From: Oscillospiraceae bacterium
GTDB lineage: Bacteria > Bacillota_A > Clostridia > Oscillospirales > Oscillospiraceae
Assembly (NCBI GenBank): GCA_017408725.1
Contig: JAFQUA010000011.1
Span: 1 to 26,834 of the forward strand
Length of the DNA stretch: 26,834 bases
Direction: 5' to 3'
The notes under the pieces are model-generated. The model saw only the letters and a list, made by a program, of their open reading frames with translations. It did not search any database and had not been told where the DNA came from. The translations under genes and the position numbers were made by a program. How positions within the stretch are numbered: position 1 is the first letter of the stretch; each line of letters opens with the position of its first letter. Shown here piece after piece: positions 8,242 to 15,510 of the stretch.

Positions 8242-8276
8242 GATTTAAAATTTCACTAGGAAAATAAGAACAAATG

Positions 8277-8285
8277 TGTTATGAT
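8277..8285 (+). promoter_or_regulatory. Candidate extended -10 promoter for the ruv operon
   Basis: TGTTATGAT is an extended -10 (TGn plus TATGAT). There is no good -35 box; TAGGAA lies 17 bases upstream. Transcription would start close to the ribosome site GAGGTGA, giving a very short leader. Confidence 0.35.
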
Positions 8286-8306
8286 AGATAGAAGAGGTGA
8301 ACAATT

Positions 8307-8474
8307 ATGGAAGAAGAGCGCATCGAAAACACAGACCGCGAAGTAGAAATCCAACCTGAAAAGCCCTATGTCCCCCGCCCCGCCTATCAGGTCTGGGCTG
8401 CCCGGATTGGTCTGGTGATCGTGATCATTGCAGTCATCCTTTACTATTTGAGCATTGCCCGGGGTGGTATGTAA
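8307..8474 (+). CDS. Small single-pass membrane protein (55 aa), first gene of the ruv operon
   Basis: An open frame of 55 codons with the ribosome site GAGGTGA six bases before its ATG. Its stop codon shares a base with the ruvC start (TAATG). The first half is hydrophilic, acidic then proline-rich (about residues 1-26). The second half is a hydrophobic helix of about 18 residues (IGLVIVIIAVILYYLSI) followed by a short ARGGM tail. I do not recognise a family. The overlap and ribosome site indicate a real gene co-translated with ruvC. Topology is uncertain: Arg34 just before the helix and Arg52 after it give little charge bias. Confidence 0.72.
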   Translation: MEEERIENTDREVEIQPEKPYVPRPAYQVWAARIGLVIVIIAVILYYLSIARGGM

Positions 8475-8971
8475 TGCGAATTTTGGGAATTGACCCCGGT
8501 TACGGTATTACCGGCTTCGGTCTGATCGAAACAATGCGCGGTCAAAGCCGGCTTCTGCAGTGCGGTGCCATTACCACTCCGGCAGGCATGGACTTTTCCG
8601 CCAGACTTGAAATCATCTATGAAGATATGCGAAAACTGCTGGAGGTCGCCAAGCCGGATGCCGTTGCCATTGAAGAGCTGTTTTTCGGTCAGAATGTCAC
8701 CACCGGCATCGGTGTTGCCCAAAGCCGCGGCGTGATTCTGCTTGCCATCCGGCAGGCAGGGTTGGAGGTCACAGCTTATAAACCCTCACAGGTCAAACAG
8801 TCGGTGGTGGGCTACGGCAATGCTACAAAGCATCAGGTGCAGGATATGACCAAGCGGCTTCTGGGATTGCAGGCCATGCCTAAGCCTGACGACGCTGCCG
8901 ATGCTATTGCCATCGCGCTGTGCCACGCAAGAAGCTCCACATCATTGCTGGCGCGATCACAAAAAAACTAG
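8474..8971 (+). CDS. ruvC: Holliday junction endonuclease RuvC
   Basis: A 165-residue RNase H-fold resolvase that cuts Holliday junctions during recombinational repair, working with RuvAB. Catalytic acids are visible in ILGIDPGYG (Asp7), AIEELFFGQN (Glu) and PDDAADAIAIALCHA (paired Asp). The length is close to the usual 165-175. It overlaps the upstream small ORF by one base and is followed after 13 bases by ruvA, so it belongs to a ruvCAB transcript. Confidence 0.97.
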   Translation: MRILGIDPGYGITGFGLIETMRGQSRLLQCGAITTPAGMDFSARLEIIYEDMRKLLEVAKPDAVAIEELFFGQNVTTGIGVAQSRGVILLAIRQAGLEVTAYKPSQVKQSVVGYGNATKHQVQDMTKRLLGLQAMPKPDDAADAIAIALCHARSSTSLLARSQKN

Positions 8972-8984
8972 GGAGGAAAACTCC

Positions 8985-9587
8985 ATGCTTTACTATGTTT
9001 CCGGTACGGTTACCGTTCTGGAGCCGGGTCTTGCCGTGATCGATTGTGGCGGCGTTGGCTACGGCTGCCGTGTTACCGCCTATACCGCCGGTCAGCTGAA
9101 GATGAATCAGCAGGCCCGGCTTTACATCACCGAGTCTATCCGTGAGGATGCTTTTGACCTCTACGGCTTTATTTCCAAAGAGGAGCAGCGCTGCTACGAG
9201 CTGCTGACTTCTGTCAACGGCGTGGGGCCCAAAGCCGCTATGGCCATTCTCTCCTCCGGCGGTCCCCAGAATTTCACCCTCGCTGTTATGACCGGTGACG
9301 AAAAAATGCTCACTGCCGCTCAAGGCATCGGCAAAAAAATTGCCCAGCGGATCATTCTGGAGCTGAAGGACAAGATCGGCGGCAGCTCTGTGGAGCTGGA
9401 CTTCTCTACCGGTCCCGTTTCTGCCTCCGCCCAGCCCAGCGGCAATGCCGCCCTTGCCCGGGCCGCTCTGCAGGAGCTTGGCTATTCCCCTGCTGAGATC
9501 CAGAACGCCCTGAAGGGTGCCGACCCCAATGCCAGCACCGAAGAATTGGTGCGCTATGCTCTGCGCGCCATGGTCATGAAAGGATAA
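8985..9587 (+). CDS. ruvA: Holliday junction branch-migration complex subunit RuvA
   Basis: A 200-residue DNA-binding subunit that assembles on four-way junctions and loads RuvB. It shows the N-terminal OB-fold (MLYYVSGTVTVLEPGLAVID), the helix-hairpin-helix region (LLTSVNGVGPKAAMAIL and AQGIGKKIAQRIILELKDK), and the C-terminal RuvB-binding domain (LARAALQELGYSPAEIQNAL). The ATG at 8985 is chosen because GGGAGGAAAA precedes it; an upstream in-frame extension into ruvC is not needed. The usual length is about 200. Confidence 0.97.
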   Translation: MLYYVSGTVTVLEPGLAVIDCGGVGYGCRVTAYTAGQLKMNQQARLYITESIREDAFDLYGFISKEEQRCYELLTSVNGVGPKAAMAILSSGGPQNFTLAVMTGDEKMLTAAQGIGKKIAQRIILELKDKIGGSSVELDFSTGPVSASAQPSGNAALARAALQELGYSPAEIQNALKGADPNASTEELVRYALRAMVMKG

Positions 9588-9597
9588 CAAGCCGAAA

Positions 9598-9668
9598 GAT
9601 ACGAGATACAAGATACGAGATACAAGATAGTAACATCTCATATCTCATATCTCTCATCTCATATCTCT
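9598..9668. repeat. Tandem/inverted GAGATA-type repeat between ruvA and ruvB
   Basis: The 14-base unit GATACGAGATACAA occurs twice in tandem at 9598-9625. It faces a run of TCTCATA/TATCTC units at 9635-9668, so the two halves can pair as a long imperfect hairpin. It fills nearly the whole ruvA-ruvB gap and ends just before the ruvB ribosome site. No T-tract follows, so it is not a normal terminator. It may be a mobile palindromic repeat or may modulate ruvB expression. Confidence 0.7.
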
Positions 9669-9683
9669 GTATTGGAGGTTTAT

Positions 9684-10721
9684 ATGAGTTTAGAGTTCTC
9701 ACAAGAATTGGATACACCCATCATTTCCCCCACCTTTGCGCCCCAGGATGCCGGTGAGATCGGTCTGCGGCCCAAGCTGCTTTCTGACTATACCGGACAG
9801 GAAAAAGCCAAGGGAAACCTTTCCGTTTACATCGAGGCTGCCCGCCGCAGAAACGAGCCCCTGGATCATACCCTGCTCTACGGCCCTCCCGGTCTTGGAA
9901 AAACCACTCTCGCCGGAGTCATTGCCAACGAAATGGGTTCCGGCATCCGGATCACCTCCGGTCCTGCCATCGAAAAACCGGGAGATCTTGCCGCCCTTTT
10001 GACCAATCTGAACCCCGGTGACATTCTGTTTATTGACGAAATCCATCGTTTGAACCGTGTGGTAGAAGAGATTCTGTACCCCGCCATGGAGGATTTTGCC
10101 ATCGACATCATCGTGGGCAAAGGCCCCAGCGCCAACTCTATCCGTCTGGATCTGCCCAAATTCACGTTGGTAGGTGCCACCACCAGAGCCGGCCAGTTAT
10201 CCGCTCCCCTTCGTGACCGCTTCGGTGTCAGTTTGCGTCTTGAGCTGTACACCACGGAAGAACTGGCAAGGATCGTCACCCGCTCCGCCACCATTCTCGG
10301 CATGCCCATTGACCCTGCCGGTGCTATGGAGATCGCTTCCCGCAGCCGCGGTACACCCCGAATCGCCAACCGTTTTCTGCGCCGCGTCCGGGACTTCGCC
10401 CAGATTATGGGCGACGGCACCATCACCAAAGAAGCTGCCGACCTCGCCCTTTCCCGACTGGAAGTGGATAAGCTGGGTCTGGATACCATCGACCGCCGGA
10501 TGCTCACTGCCATCATCCGCAACTACGGCGGCGGCCCAGTGGGTCTGGAAACGCTGGCTGCTACCATCGGTGAAGAAGCCGTTACACTGGAAGATGTATA
10601 CGAGCCCTATCTGATGCAGCTTGGTTTCCTGACCCGTACTCCCCGGGGACGCTGCGTAACGGCACTGGCTTACGACCATCTGCACATCTCCTACGAGGGA
10701 CAAACCCAGTTTGATGTTTAA
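9684..10721 (+). CDS. ruvB: Holliday junction branch-migration ATPase RuvB
   Basis: A 345-residue AAA+ motor that drives branch migration with RuvA. Walker A is GPPGLGKTT, Walker B is LFIDEIHR, sensor/arginine elements include [20 protein letters not shown], and the C-terminal winged helix ends with [11 protein letters not shown]. The ATG at 9684 is preferred to an upstream in-frame TTG, because GGAGG lies five bases before it. It is separated from ruvA by the 97-base repeat-filled gap. The usual length is 330-350. Confidence 0.97.
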   Translation: MSLEFSQELDTPIISPTFAPQDAGEIGLRPKLLSDYTGQEKAKGNLSVYIEAARRRNEPLDHTLLYGPPGLGKTTLAGVIANEMGSGIRITSGPAIEKPGDLAALLTNLNPGDILFIDEIHRLNRVVEEILYPAMEDFAIDIIVGKGPSANSIRLDLPKFTLVGATTRAGQLSAPLRDRFGVSLRLELYTTEELARIVTRSATILGMPIDPAGAMEIASRSRGTPRIANRFLRRVRDFAQIMGDGTITKEAADLALSRLEVDKLGLDTIDRRMLTAIIRNYGGGPVGLETLAATIGEEAVTLEDVYEPYLMQLGFLTRTPRGRCVTALAYDHLHISYEGQTQFDV

Positions 10722-10786
10722 GCCATATTTTGTATAGAAAACACTGAATCTACGGAATATTTTGTAAAAAAATCATGAACAAAGGA

Positions 10787-10815
10787 TTGACATTTAAAAA
10801 TCCTCTGTGTATAAT
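10787..10815 (+). promoter_or_regulatory. Consensus sigma-A promoter of the zinc-ribbon gene
   Basis: TTGACA (10787-10792) and TATAAT (10810-10815) with a 17-base spacer, a perfect match to the housekeeping consensus. It predicts a start near 10822 and strong constitutive transcription. Confidence 0.9.
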
Positions 10816-10821
10816 GCAACT

Positions 10822-10918
10822 TGTGGTGTAACCACCATCATTATTATTTTGACTCCGCGTTACAACCAGAAGATTGGTGGGCTTTCACGGGGCAAACAAC
10901 CGAAGAGAGGTATTTTCC
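10822..10918 (+). other. Long 5' leader of the zinc-ribbon mRNA
   Basis: About 97 bases lie between the predicted transcription start and the ATG. A hairpin GTGGT-GTA-ACCAC sits at the very 5' end (10823-10835), where it could stabilise the mRNA. The ribosome site GAGAGG is near the 3' end. No known riboswitch class was recognised. Confidence 0.4.
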
Positions 10919-11197
10919 ATGTACGAAGACAAGACTTTAGTTTGCAAAGAGTGCGGCAACGAGTTCGTTTTCACCGCCGGTGAGCAGGAATTCTACGCTG
11001 AGCGCGGCTTCCAGAACGAGCCCCAGCGCTGCAAGGCTTGCCGTGACGCTCGCAAGAACGCTACCCGTGGCCCCCGTGAGTTCTTCACCGCTACCTGCGC
11101 CCGTTGCGGCGGCGAGGCCAAGGTTCCCTTCGAGCCCAAGTCCGACCGTCCCGTGTTCTGCAGCGAGTGCTTCGCTCAGATGCGCGCCAACGGCTAA
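10919..11197 (+). CDS. Small zinc-ribbon protein (double CxxC module)
   Basis: A 92-residue cytosolic protein with two metal-binding halves. The first is LVCKECGNEFVFTAGEQEF with a second pair RCKACR about 20 residues later. The other is CARCGGEAKVPFEP followed by RPVFCSECF. This matches the 'probable zinc-ribbon' proteins widespread in Clostridia, whose function is unknown; a nucleic-acid or ribosome-linked role is plausible. Codon use is strongly biased (CGT/CGC Arg, AAG Lys, GAG Glu), like ribosomal protein genes, which with the consensus promoter suggests high expression. The ATG at 10919 is chosen from GAGAGG eight bases upstream. It is monocistronic. Confidence 0.88.
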   Translation: MYEDKTLVCKECGNEFVFTAGEQEFYAERGFQNEPQRCKACRDARKNATRGPREFFTATCARCGGEAKVPFEPKSDRPVFCSECFAQMRANG

Positions 11198-11210
11198 TTG
11201 CAAATGAACA

Positions 11211-11244
11211 ACAGGGCAGGAAATTCCTGCCCTGTATGTTTTTT
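11211..11244 (+). terminator. Rho-independent terminator of the zinc-ribbon gene
   Basis: A 12-bp perfect stem ACAGGGCAGGAA/TTCCTGCCCTGT with a one-base centre (11211-11235), followed by ATG and a T-run at 11239-11244. Confidence 0.92.
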
Positions 11245-11260
11245 CTTTCAGTTTACATAA

Positions 11261-11362
11261 CTAATTCGCTTTCCGGTTCTCCATATGCCCGGACTGTACG
11301 ATGGGCGGCTTCGGATCCGCAATTTCCCATGTGACAGGCTTTTTCTCATCCTCTTTTTTCAT
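11261..11362 (-). CDS. Possible 33-residue ORF divergent from the sigma factor gene
   Basis: An ATG on the minus strand is preceded by GGGAGGG at a spacing of six bases, and the frame runs 33 codons to TAG. The product is hydrophilic: a Lys/Glu-rich start (MKKEDEKKPVTWEIADPKPP), then a short basic end. There is no membrane segment and no recognised family. A promoter-like ATGACA-17-TATTTT lies upstream (11404-11432, minus). The good ribosome site and the divergent position beside a sigma factor gene make it worth listing, but it may be chance. Confidence 0.38.
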   Translation of the reverse strand: MKKEDEKKPVTWEIADPKPPIVQSGHMENRKAN

Positions 11363-11384
11363 TATTTTCCCTCCCTTTTTCGAT

Positions 11385-11408
11385 ATTTTTACCGTGTCAC
11401 GGAAAAAT
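11385..11408. promoter_or_regulatory. Inverted repeat between the divergent micro-ORF and the sigma gene
   Basis: ATTTTTACCGTG and CACGGAAAAAT form a near-perfect dyad around a single T, with one unpaired A; the core is CCGTG-T-CACGG. The loop is too small for an RNA hairpin, so a protein-binding operator is more likely. It overlaps the -10 box (AAAATA on the plus strand, 11404-11409) of the proposed minus-strand promoter and lies about 65-85 bases before the sigma factor start. Confidence 0.45.
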
Positions 11409-11471
11409 ATGTGAGGAATTTTCCATTGTCATGCGTATATATAGTGAAGTCACCGAAAGGAGGACACACCC

Positions 11472-12011
11472 ATGGATAACGGTGAAAGTAGCTACCGCCG
11501 TTTTCTCAGCGGGGACGAAACCGCTTTTGACGAAATCCTAAGCCAATATCGCCTGAAACTGATCTTCTTCATTGACCGCATTGTCCATGATCCGGATACC
11601 GCGGAGGATATTGCCATTGATGTTTTTGTGGATCTTCTGGTACATCCCCGACGGTACGATTTTCGCATCAGCATGAAAAGCTATCTTTTCATGCGAGGCT
11701 GCTGCCTGGCACTGGATTATCTTCGCCGCAGAAAGCACTTTTCTGACGGAGAGATGGGCAGACAACCGGCTGCAGATACAGATCTGGAAGCCCAGCTTCT
11801 GCTCAGCGAGCAAAAGAAAGCATTGCATTTGAAATTGCGCACCCTGCCCAATGCCATGCAGCAGGCCCTGCATTTGGTCTACTTTGAAGAGCTGAGCTAT
11901 GCAGACGCGGCAAAGGTCATGAAGTTGAGTAGCAAACAGGTGTATAATCTGCTCTATCGGGGCAAAGAGCGGCTTCGTACCATACTAAAAACGGAAGGAG
12001 TCGAATTATGA
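11472..12011 (+). CDS. ECF-like RNA polymerase sigma factor
   Basis: A 179-residue protein with only the two domains of ECF/SigV-size sigma factors. Region 2 covers about residues 10-95 (AFDEILSQYRLKLIFFIDRI, DTAEDIAIDVFVDLL). Region 4 covers about 115-175, with LRTLPNAMQQALHLVYFEEL then the helix-turn-helix LSYADAAKVMKLSSKQVYNL and YRGKERLR. It should bind core polymerase and a dedicated promoter. The ribosome site AAAGGAGG is seven bases before the ATG. The stop overlaps the serpin start (ATGA), so the two are translationally coupled. No confident sigma-A promoter was seen; GGAATT at 11415 and CGTATA at 11434 resemble ECF boxes but the spacer is short. Confidence 0.9.
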   Translation: MDNGESSYRRFLSGDETAFDEILSQYRLKLIFFIDRIVHDPDTAEDIAIDVFVDLLVHPRRYDFRISMKSYLFMRGCCLALDYLRRRKHFSDGEMGRQPAADTDLEAQLLLSEQKKALHLKLRTLPNAMQQALHLVYFEELSYADAAKVMKLSSKQVYNLLYRGKERLRTILKTEGVEL

Positions 12012-13333
12012 AAGACCAAAAGGAATTTAAGGAAGAATTACTGCGCCGTGTTGGTTCAAAAAAAGCCGAAAAACAACGCAGAATGAAAGCGTTCACAGTT
12101 TGCACCAGTTTCGTTCTCTGTCTTGTACTTTTGGCAGTGATCCTGCTGCAACCCACCGCCACCGTCAAAGCAATCAACCTAATGGAGGGCATCACACCAA
12201 ATTCCGCGGAAGGTACTGTCCCGGATGCCCGATTTATCAACGCACAAACCGATTTTACCCTGCGGCTTTTCAAAGCCTGCGCATCGGATGAGAACACTCT
12301 GGTATCTCCCCTGTCTGTCATGCTGGCCCTTGCCATGACCGCTAATGGAGCGGACGGTCAGACGAAAGCCGAGATGGAAGCACTACTCGGCATGCCCATT
12401 GATGATCTGAACCGCTATTTGTATAGTTATGCAAACCAACTTTCCACATCCGAAAAGGCTAAGGTCGCCATCGCCAATTCCATCTGGTATCGGGATGATC
12501 CGACACTAACGGTCAACAAGCCATTCCTCCAGACCAATGCGGACTACTATGGCGCTTCCGCCTACAAAGCGCCCTTTGATGACAGCACCGTCAGCGATAT
12601 CAACAACTGGACAAAAGAAAAGACCGACGGCATGATCGACAAGATCATCGATCAAATCAGCAGTGATACCATGCTGTATCTGATCAACGCTCTGGTATTC
12701 GATGCCAAGTGGGAACGCCCCTACAAGGACACCACGCAGGTTTATGAAGGACACACCTTCACCGCCAATGACGGTACCGAGCAAAAAGTTACCATGATGC
12801 ACCAGACGGAGCACAAGTATCTCAGTGACAGCCTCGCCACCGGCTTCATGAAGCCCTATGCCGGCGGAAACTACGCCTTTGCGGCGCTGCTGCCCAATGA
12901 AGGGGTGTCCATTGAAGAATATGTAGCATCCCTTACGGCAGAAGGCCTGCAAAAAACGCTCAACAGTGCCCAGAACGCCAGTGTATTCGCCTCGATTCCC
13001 CAGTTCCGCTACGATTATGATATAGAATTAAAGGATGTGCTTATGGAAATGGGAATGCCCACCGCCTTCGACGGCGCTAGGGCTGATTTCACCCCCATGG
13101 GCACCTGTGACCGGGGCAACCTTTATATCGGCAGCGTGCTGCACAAGACCCACATCACTGTCGATACCCAAGGCACCCGTGCCGCCGCTGTCACAAAGGT
13201 AGAGATGAAGGCAGAGGGCGCATACTCCCCCAAGTATGAGGTAACCCTTGACCGCCCCTTTGTGTACCTCATTCTGGACATGGAAACCAACCTCCCCCTC
13301 TTCATCGGCACGGTTCTTAGCATTGAGCAGTAA
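12008..13333 (+). CDS. Membrane-anchored serpin (serine/cysteine protease inhibitor)
   Basis: A 441-residue protein. A basic cytoplasmic N-terminus (residues 1-27) is followed by one membrane helix (about 28-47) and a serpin domain (about 70-441), placing the inhibitor outside the cell. Serpin signatures are ENTLVSPLSVMLALAMTANG, INNWTKEKTDGMI, LINALVFDAKWERPY and C-terminal DRPFVYLILD. The hinge of the reactive-centre loop, GTRAAAVT at 389-396, has the small residues at P14 and P12-P10 expected of inhibitory serpins. The scissile bond probably lies within KAEGAYS (402-407); P1 is ambiguous between Glu403 and Tyr406. It overlaps the sigma factor gene by 4 bp and thus sits where an anti-sigma gene is usually found. 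Gut-clostridial serpins are known to inhibit elastase-like proteases. Confidence 0.93.
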   Translation: MKDQKEFKEELLRRVGSKKAEKQRRMKAFTVCTSFVLCLVLLAVILLQPTATVKAINLMEGITPNSAEGTVPDARFINAQTDFTLRLFKACASDENTLVSPLSVMLALAMTANGADGQTKAEMEALLGMPIDDLNRYLYSYANQLSTSEKAKVAIANSIWYRDDPTLTVNKPFLQTNADYYGASAYKAPFDDSTVSDINNWTKEKTDGMIDKIIDQISSDTMLYLINALVFDAKWERPYKDTTQVYEGHTFTANDGTEQKVTMMHQTEHKYLSDSLATGFMKPYAGGNYAFAALLPNEGVSIEEYVASLTAEGLQKTLNSAQNASVFASIPQFRYDYDIELKDVLMEMGMPTAFDGARADFTPMGTCDRGNLYIGSVLHKTHITVDTQGTRAAAVTKVEMKAEGAYSPKYEVTLDRPFVYLILDMETNLPLFIGTVLSIEQ

Positions 13334-13347
13334 CCTTTAGATAGCAA

Positions 13348-13380
13348 AAAGGACGCGTTTTTCAACGCGTCCTTTCTTTA
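13348..13380. terminator. Bidirectional terminator between serpin and transglutaminase genes
   Basis: Stem AAAGGACGCGTT/AACGCGTCCTTT (13348-13375) between convergent genes. A T-rich tail CTTTAT follows on the plus strand and TTTTTGC on the minus strand. Confidence 0.85.
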
Positions 13381-15510
13381 TACAGCCCAGATCAGGCGGA
13401 TCAGCCACCGCCTGCACCAGTGCATTTCATTCAGTCGCGCCTCTGCACGGTCCAGATACCGGTCAAATTCCATCCGTTCTCCAACCGTCAGTGTATGCTG
13501 GCTGAATCTTGCCTTTTCCGCAAGTTCATACAGTTCTTCCGGCGGCCGCTCCTTGATCAGCCGGCACATTTTCAGCACCATCCGCCATCTGGCAAGAGCA
13601 CGCTGATTGGGATGTCCGGTATGCATCCGTTTGCTCCACAGCCGCTGCCGCAGGATAACCTGCCCCACCACCGCAAAGCAGATAGCAAGCAATATCCCCA
13701 GCCATTTCAGAACCACCCACAACCAGCTCAGATCGATCTTCATCTGGCTATTGTCTCCACCAAAGTTACCTTCGGGAGTTGTGGGTTCCTGCGACGGCTC
13801 CGTAGGCTTCTCTTCAGGCTGCGTAGGTCTTGGGTTCGGTTCTGTGCCCGGATCCGTAGGCTTCGTAGAGGGTTCGGTAGGCGCAGGCGGATCCTCCGGT
13901 TCTTCAGTCCAAATTGCAGGGGTAGGATCCAGAACCATCCAGCCCTCTCCCGGAACAAAGTATTCCACCCATGCATGGGCGCGGTTTTCCGTTACCGTAA
14001 CCGTTTTCCCCGGGCTTGCTTTAACGACATAACCGCTGACGTACCGGGCCGGCACACCTGCTGCACGCAGCAAAACCGCGGCGGCACTGGCAAAATGGAT
14101 GCAGTAGCCGCTGTCGGCTTCCTGCAGGAACCACATAGCAAAATCATTTTCATCGGAAGGCATTCTGCCCGTATTAAGATCGTATACTGCCGCAGAGGAA
14201 ACATATCTTGCAACAACCCGTGCAATATCCCCTTCGGACTGTCCTGGAAAATACCCGGCATTTTTTAAATGACTTGCCGCCCGGATCCTGGTGTTGTGAG
14301 GCAGCAGCAGACACTGCTCTTCCATTTCCCCGGACAGCACAGCGTTGGTCTGTCCGGTAATTTCCATTTGCTGGAAGGAATACTCTCTCTGGCGGTAAGG
14401 ATTGCTGACAGCGCCGTCTTTCAGGCTGCCGCCTACAGGCCAATGAGAACCCCCGGGATAGTAGGGGAAATACTTTACCGGCATGCCGCTTCTTGTAACT
14501 AGCTTCACGCTGCCCACAGCTTCGCAGTTCTTCGTTGGCCATCCTCCGTCTTTTTCGCTGCTGGCATCGGACGGTTTCCATGATGTTCCGTCGTAAATAT
14601 CCAACGACTGCCCTCTCAGATACAGTGTGCCACCTTTGTCCGCGGTCACATCCATAACCGCATATTTGAAATTCGTTCTGGGACCCACCATACTCAGATC
14701 CACCGAGCCCGTAGAGTTGCCCGATAATCCGATATCAAACAGATTTCCGAAAGAAAAACTACGGAACCAGTCCACAATCGCCTGCTGCATGTCATCTGCT
14801 TTTGATTCATAACCGTCCTGGGGTACAATACCGAAAAGCAGACTCATATACAGAACCGCCGGAACCAGCATCATCGCCGTAAGCCGATTTCCGTCGGCAA
14901 CACATTGGCGGCGCACCGTATTGGTAAGAATCAGCAGGATCATTCCCGTAAGCAGCAGAAGCAGGCACCAGATCGCCGGCACAGTATCCGTCACCACCAG
15001 GCAAATGCCCAATATGATACATCCGCACAGCACCGGTAAGACCGCACTTTTTCTCCGGCAAATGGCCCACGTCGTCAGCAATGCCGGAATGGCTGCTAAA
15101 ACACAAAATCCCACATTGGGAGAGATCCCGGGTGAGAAAGCATCCGTCCATTTTACGATACCGCAGCGGTATGCCAGATTATAAACATAAGTAATCCGGT
15201 AAAGCGCCGCTTCCACGGAAGTTTCCAAGATGCCGGTCCGCCACAGATAACCGATGCTCAGCGCCATAGCACCCAGCAGGATCCACCCGCCCCTGCGGTA
15301 GGAAAAGGCTATCGCTGCCGCCGCGGAAAACACCGCGCAAAACACCGCAACAGCGGCAATACTGGCAGGCGCCGTATAAAAACCGGAAGATACAGATCCG
15401 TCTGAAACACTGAGAGAAAAGCCCGTTATGATTCCAGCCACACTGCCAAAGCTGATGCAAAATGCCAGAACCGCTCCAATAAGCAGGGAATAAAGCTTTT
15501 CACGCTTCAT
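13378..15510 (-). CDS. Membrane transglutaminase-like protein (TgpA/DUF3488 type)
   Basis: A 710-residue protein with six or more membrane helices in the first 230 residues, an extracytoplasmic domain, a transglutaminase core, a linker rich in Pro/Thr/Glu (about 537-582), a further helix (about 595-620) and a cytosolic tail. The catalytic triad is intact: Cys470 in SGYCIHFASA, His512 in NRAHAWVEY and Asp528 in MVLDPTPA. The Cys-His-Asp domain could act as protease or cross-linker; the physiological substrate is unknown in this family. The start MKREKLY at 15510 is chosen because GGAGGTG precedes it; it overlaps the DUF58 gene by 11 bases. It is the third gene of the moxR-DUF58-transglutaminase operon. 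Confidence 0.9.
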   Translation of the reverse strand: MKREKLYSLLIGAVLAFCISFGSVAGIITGFSLSVSDGSVSSGFYTAPASIAAVAVFCAVFSAAAAIAFSYRRGGWILLGAMALSIGYLWRTGILETSVEAALYRITYVYNLAYRCGIVKWTDAFSPGISPNVGFCVLAAIPALLTTWAICRRKSAVLPVLCGCIILGICLVVTDTVPAIWCLLLLLTGMILLILTNTVRRQCVADGNRLTAMMLVPAVLYMSLLFGIVPQDGYESKADDMQQAIVDWFRSFSFGNLFDIGLSGNSTGSVDLSMVGPRTNFKYAVMDVTADKGGTLYLRGQSLDIYDGTSWKPSDASSEKDGGWPTKNCEAVGSVKLVTRSGMPVKYFPYYPGGSHWPVGGSLKDGAVSNPYRQREYSFQQMEITGQTNAVLSGEMEEQCLLLPHNTRIRAASHLKNAGYFPGQSEGDIARVVARYVSSAAVYDLNTGRMPSDENDFAMWFLQEADSGYCIHFASAAAVLLRAAGVPARYVSGYVVKASPGKTVTVTENRAHAWVEYFVPGEGWMVLDPTPAIWTEEPEDPPAPTEPSTKPTDPGTEPNPRPTQPEEKPTEPSQEPTTPEGNFGGDNSQMKIDLSWLWVVLKWLGILLAICFAVVGQVILRQRLWSKRMHTGHPNQRALARWRMVLKMCRLIKERPPEELYELAEKARFSQHTLTVGERMEFDRYLDRAEARLNEMHWCRRWLIRLIWAV

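Noticed and set aside
8183..8306. EutV antitermination hairpins or cobalamin riboswitch upstream of eutG
   Set aside because: The short AT-rich leader shows neither paired stem-loops with a T-run nor the conserved B12-box sequence.
8904..9641. 245-codon minus-strand frame opposite ruvA
   Set aside because: Shadow of ruvA; it runs into the repeat spacer and has no start signal or family resemblance.
11285..11479. 64-codon plus-strand frame before the sigma gene
   Set aside because: It has no ribosome site, runs through the regulatory dyad and the sigma-gene ribosome site, and has an unconvincing composition.
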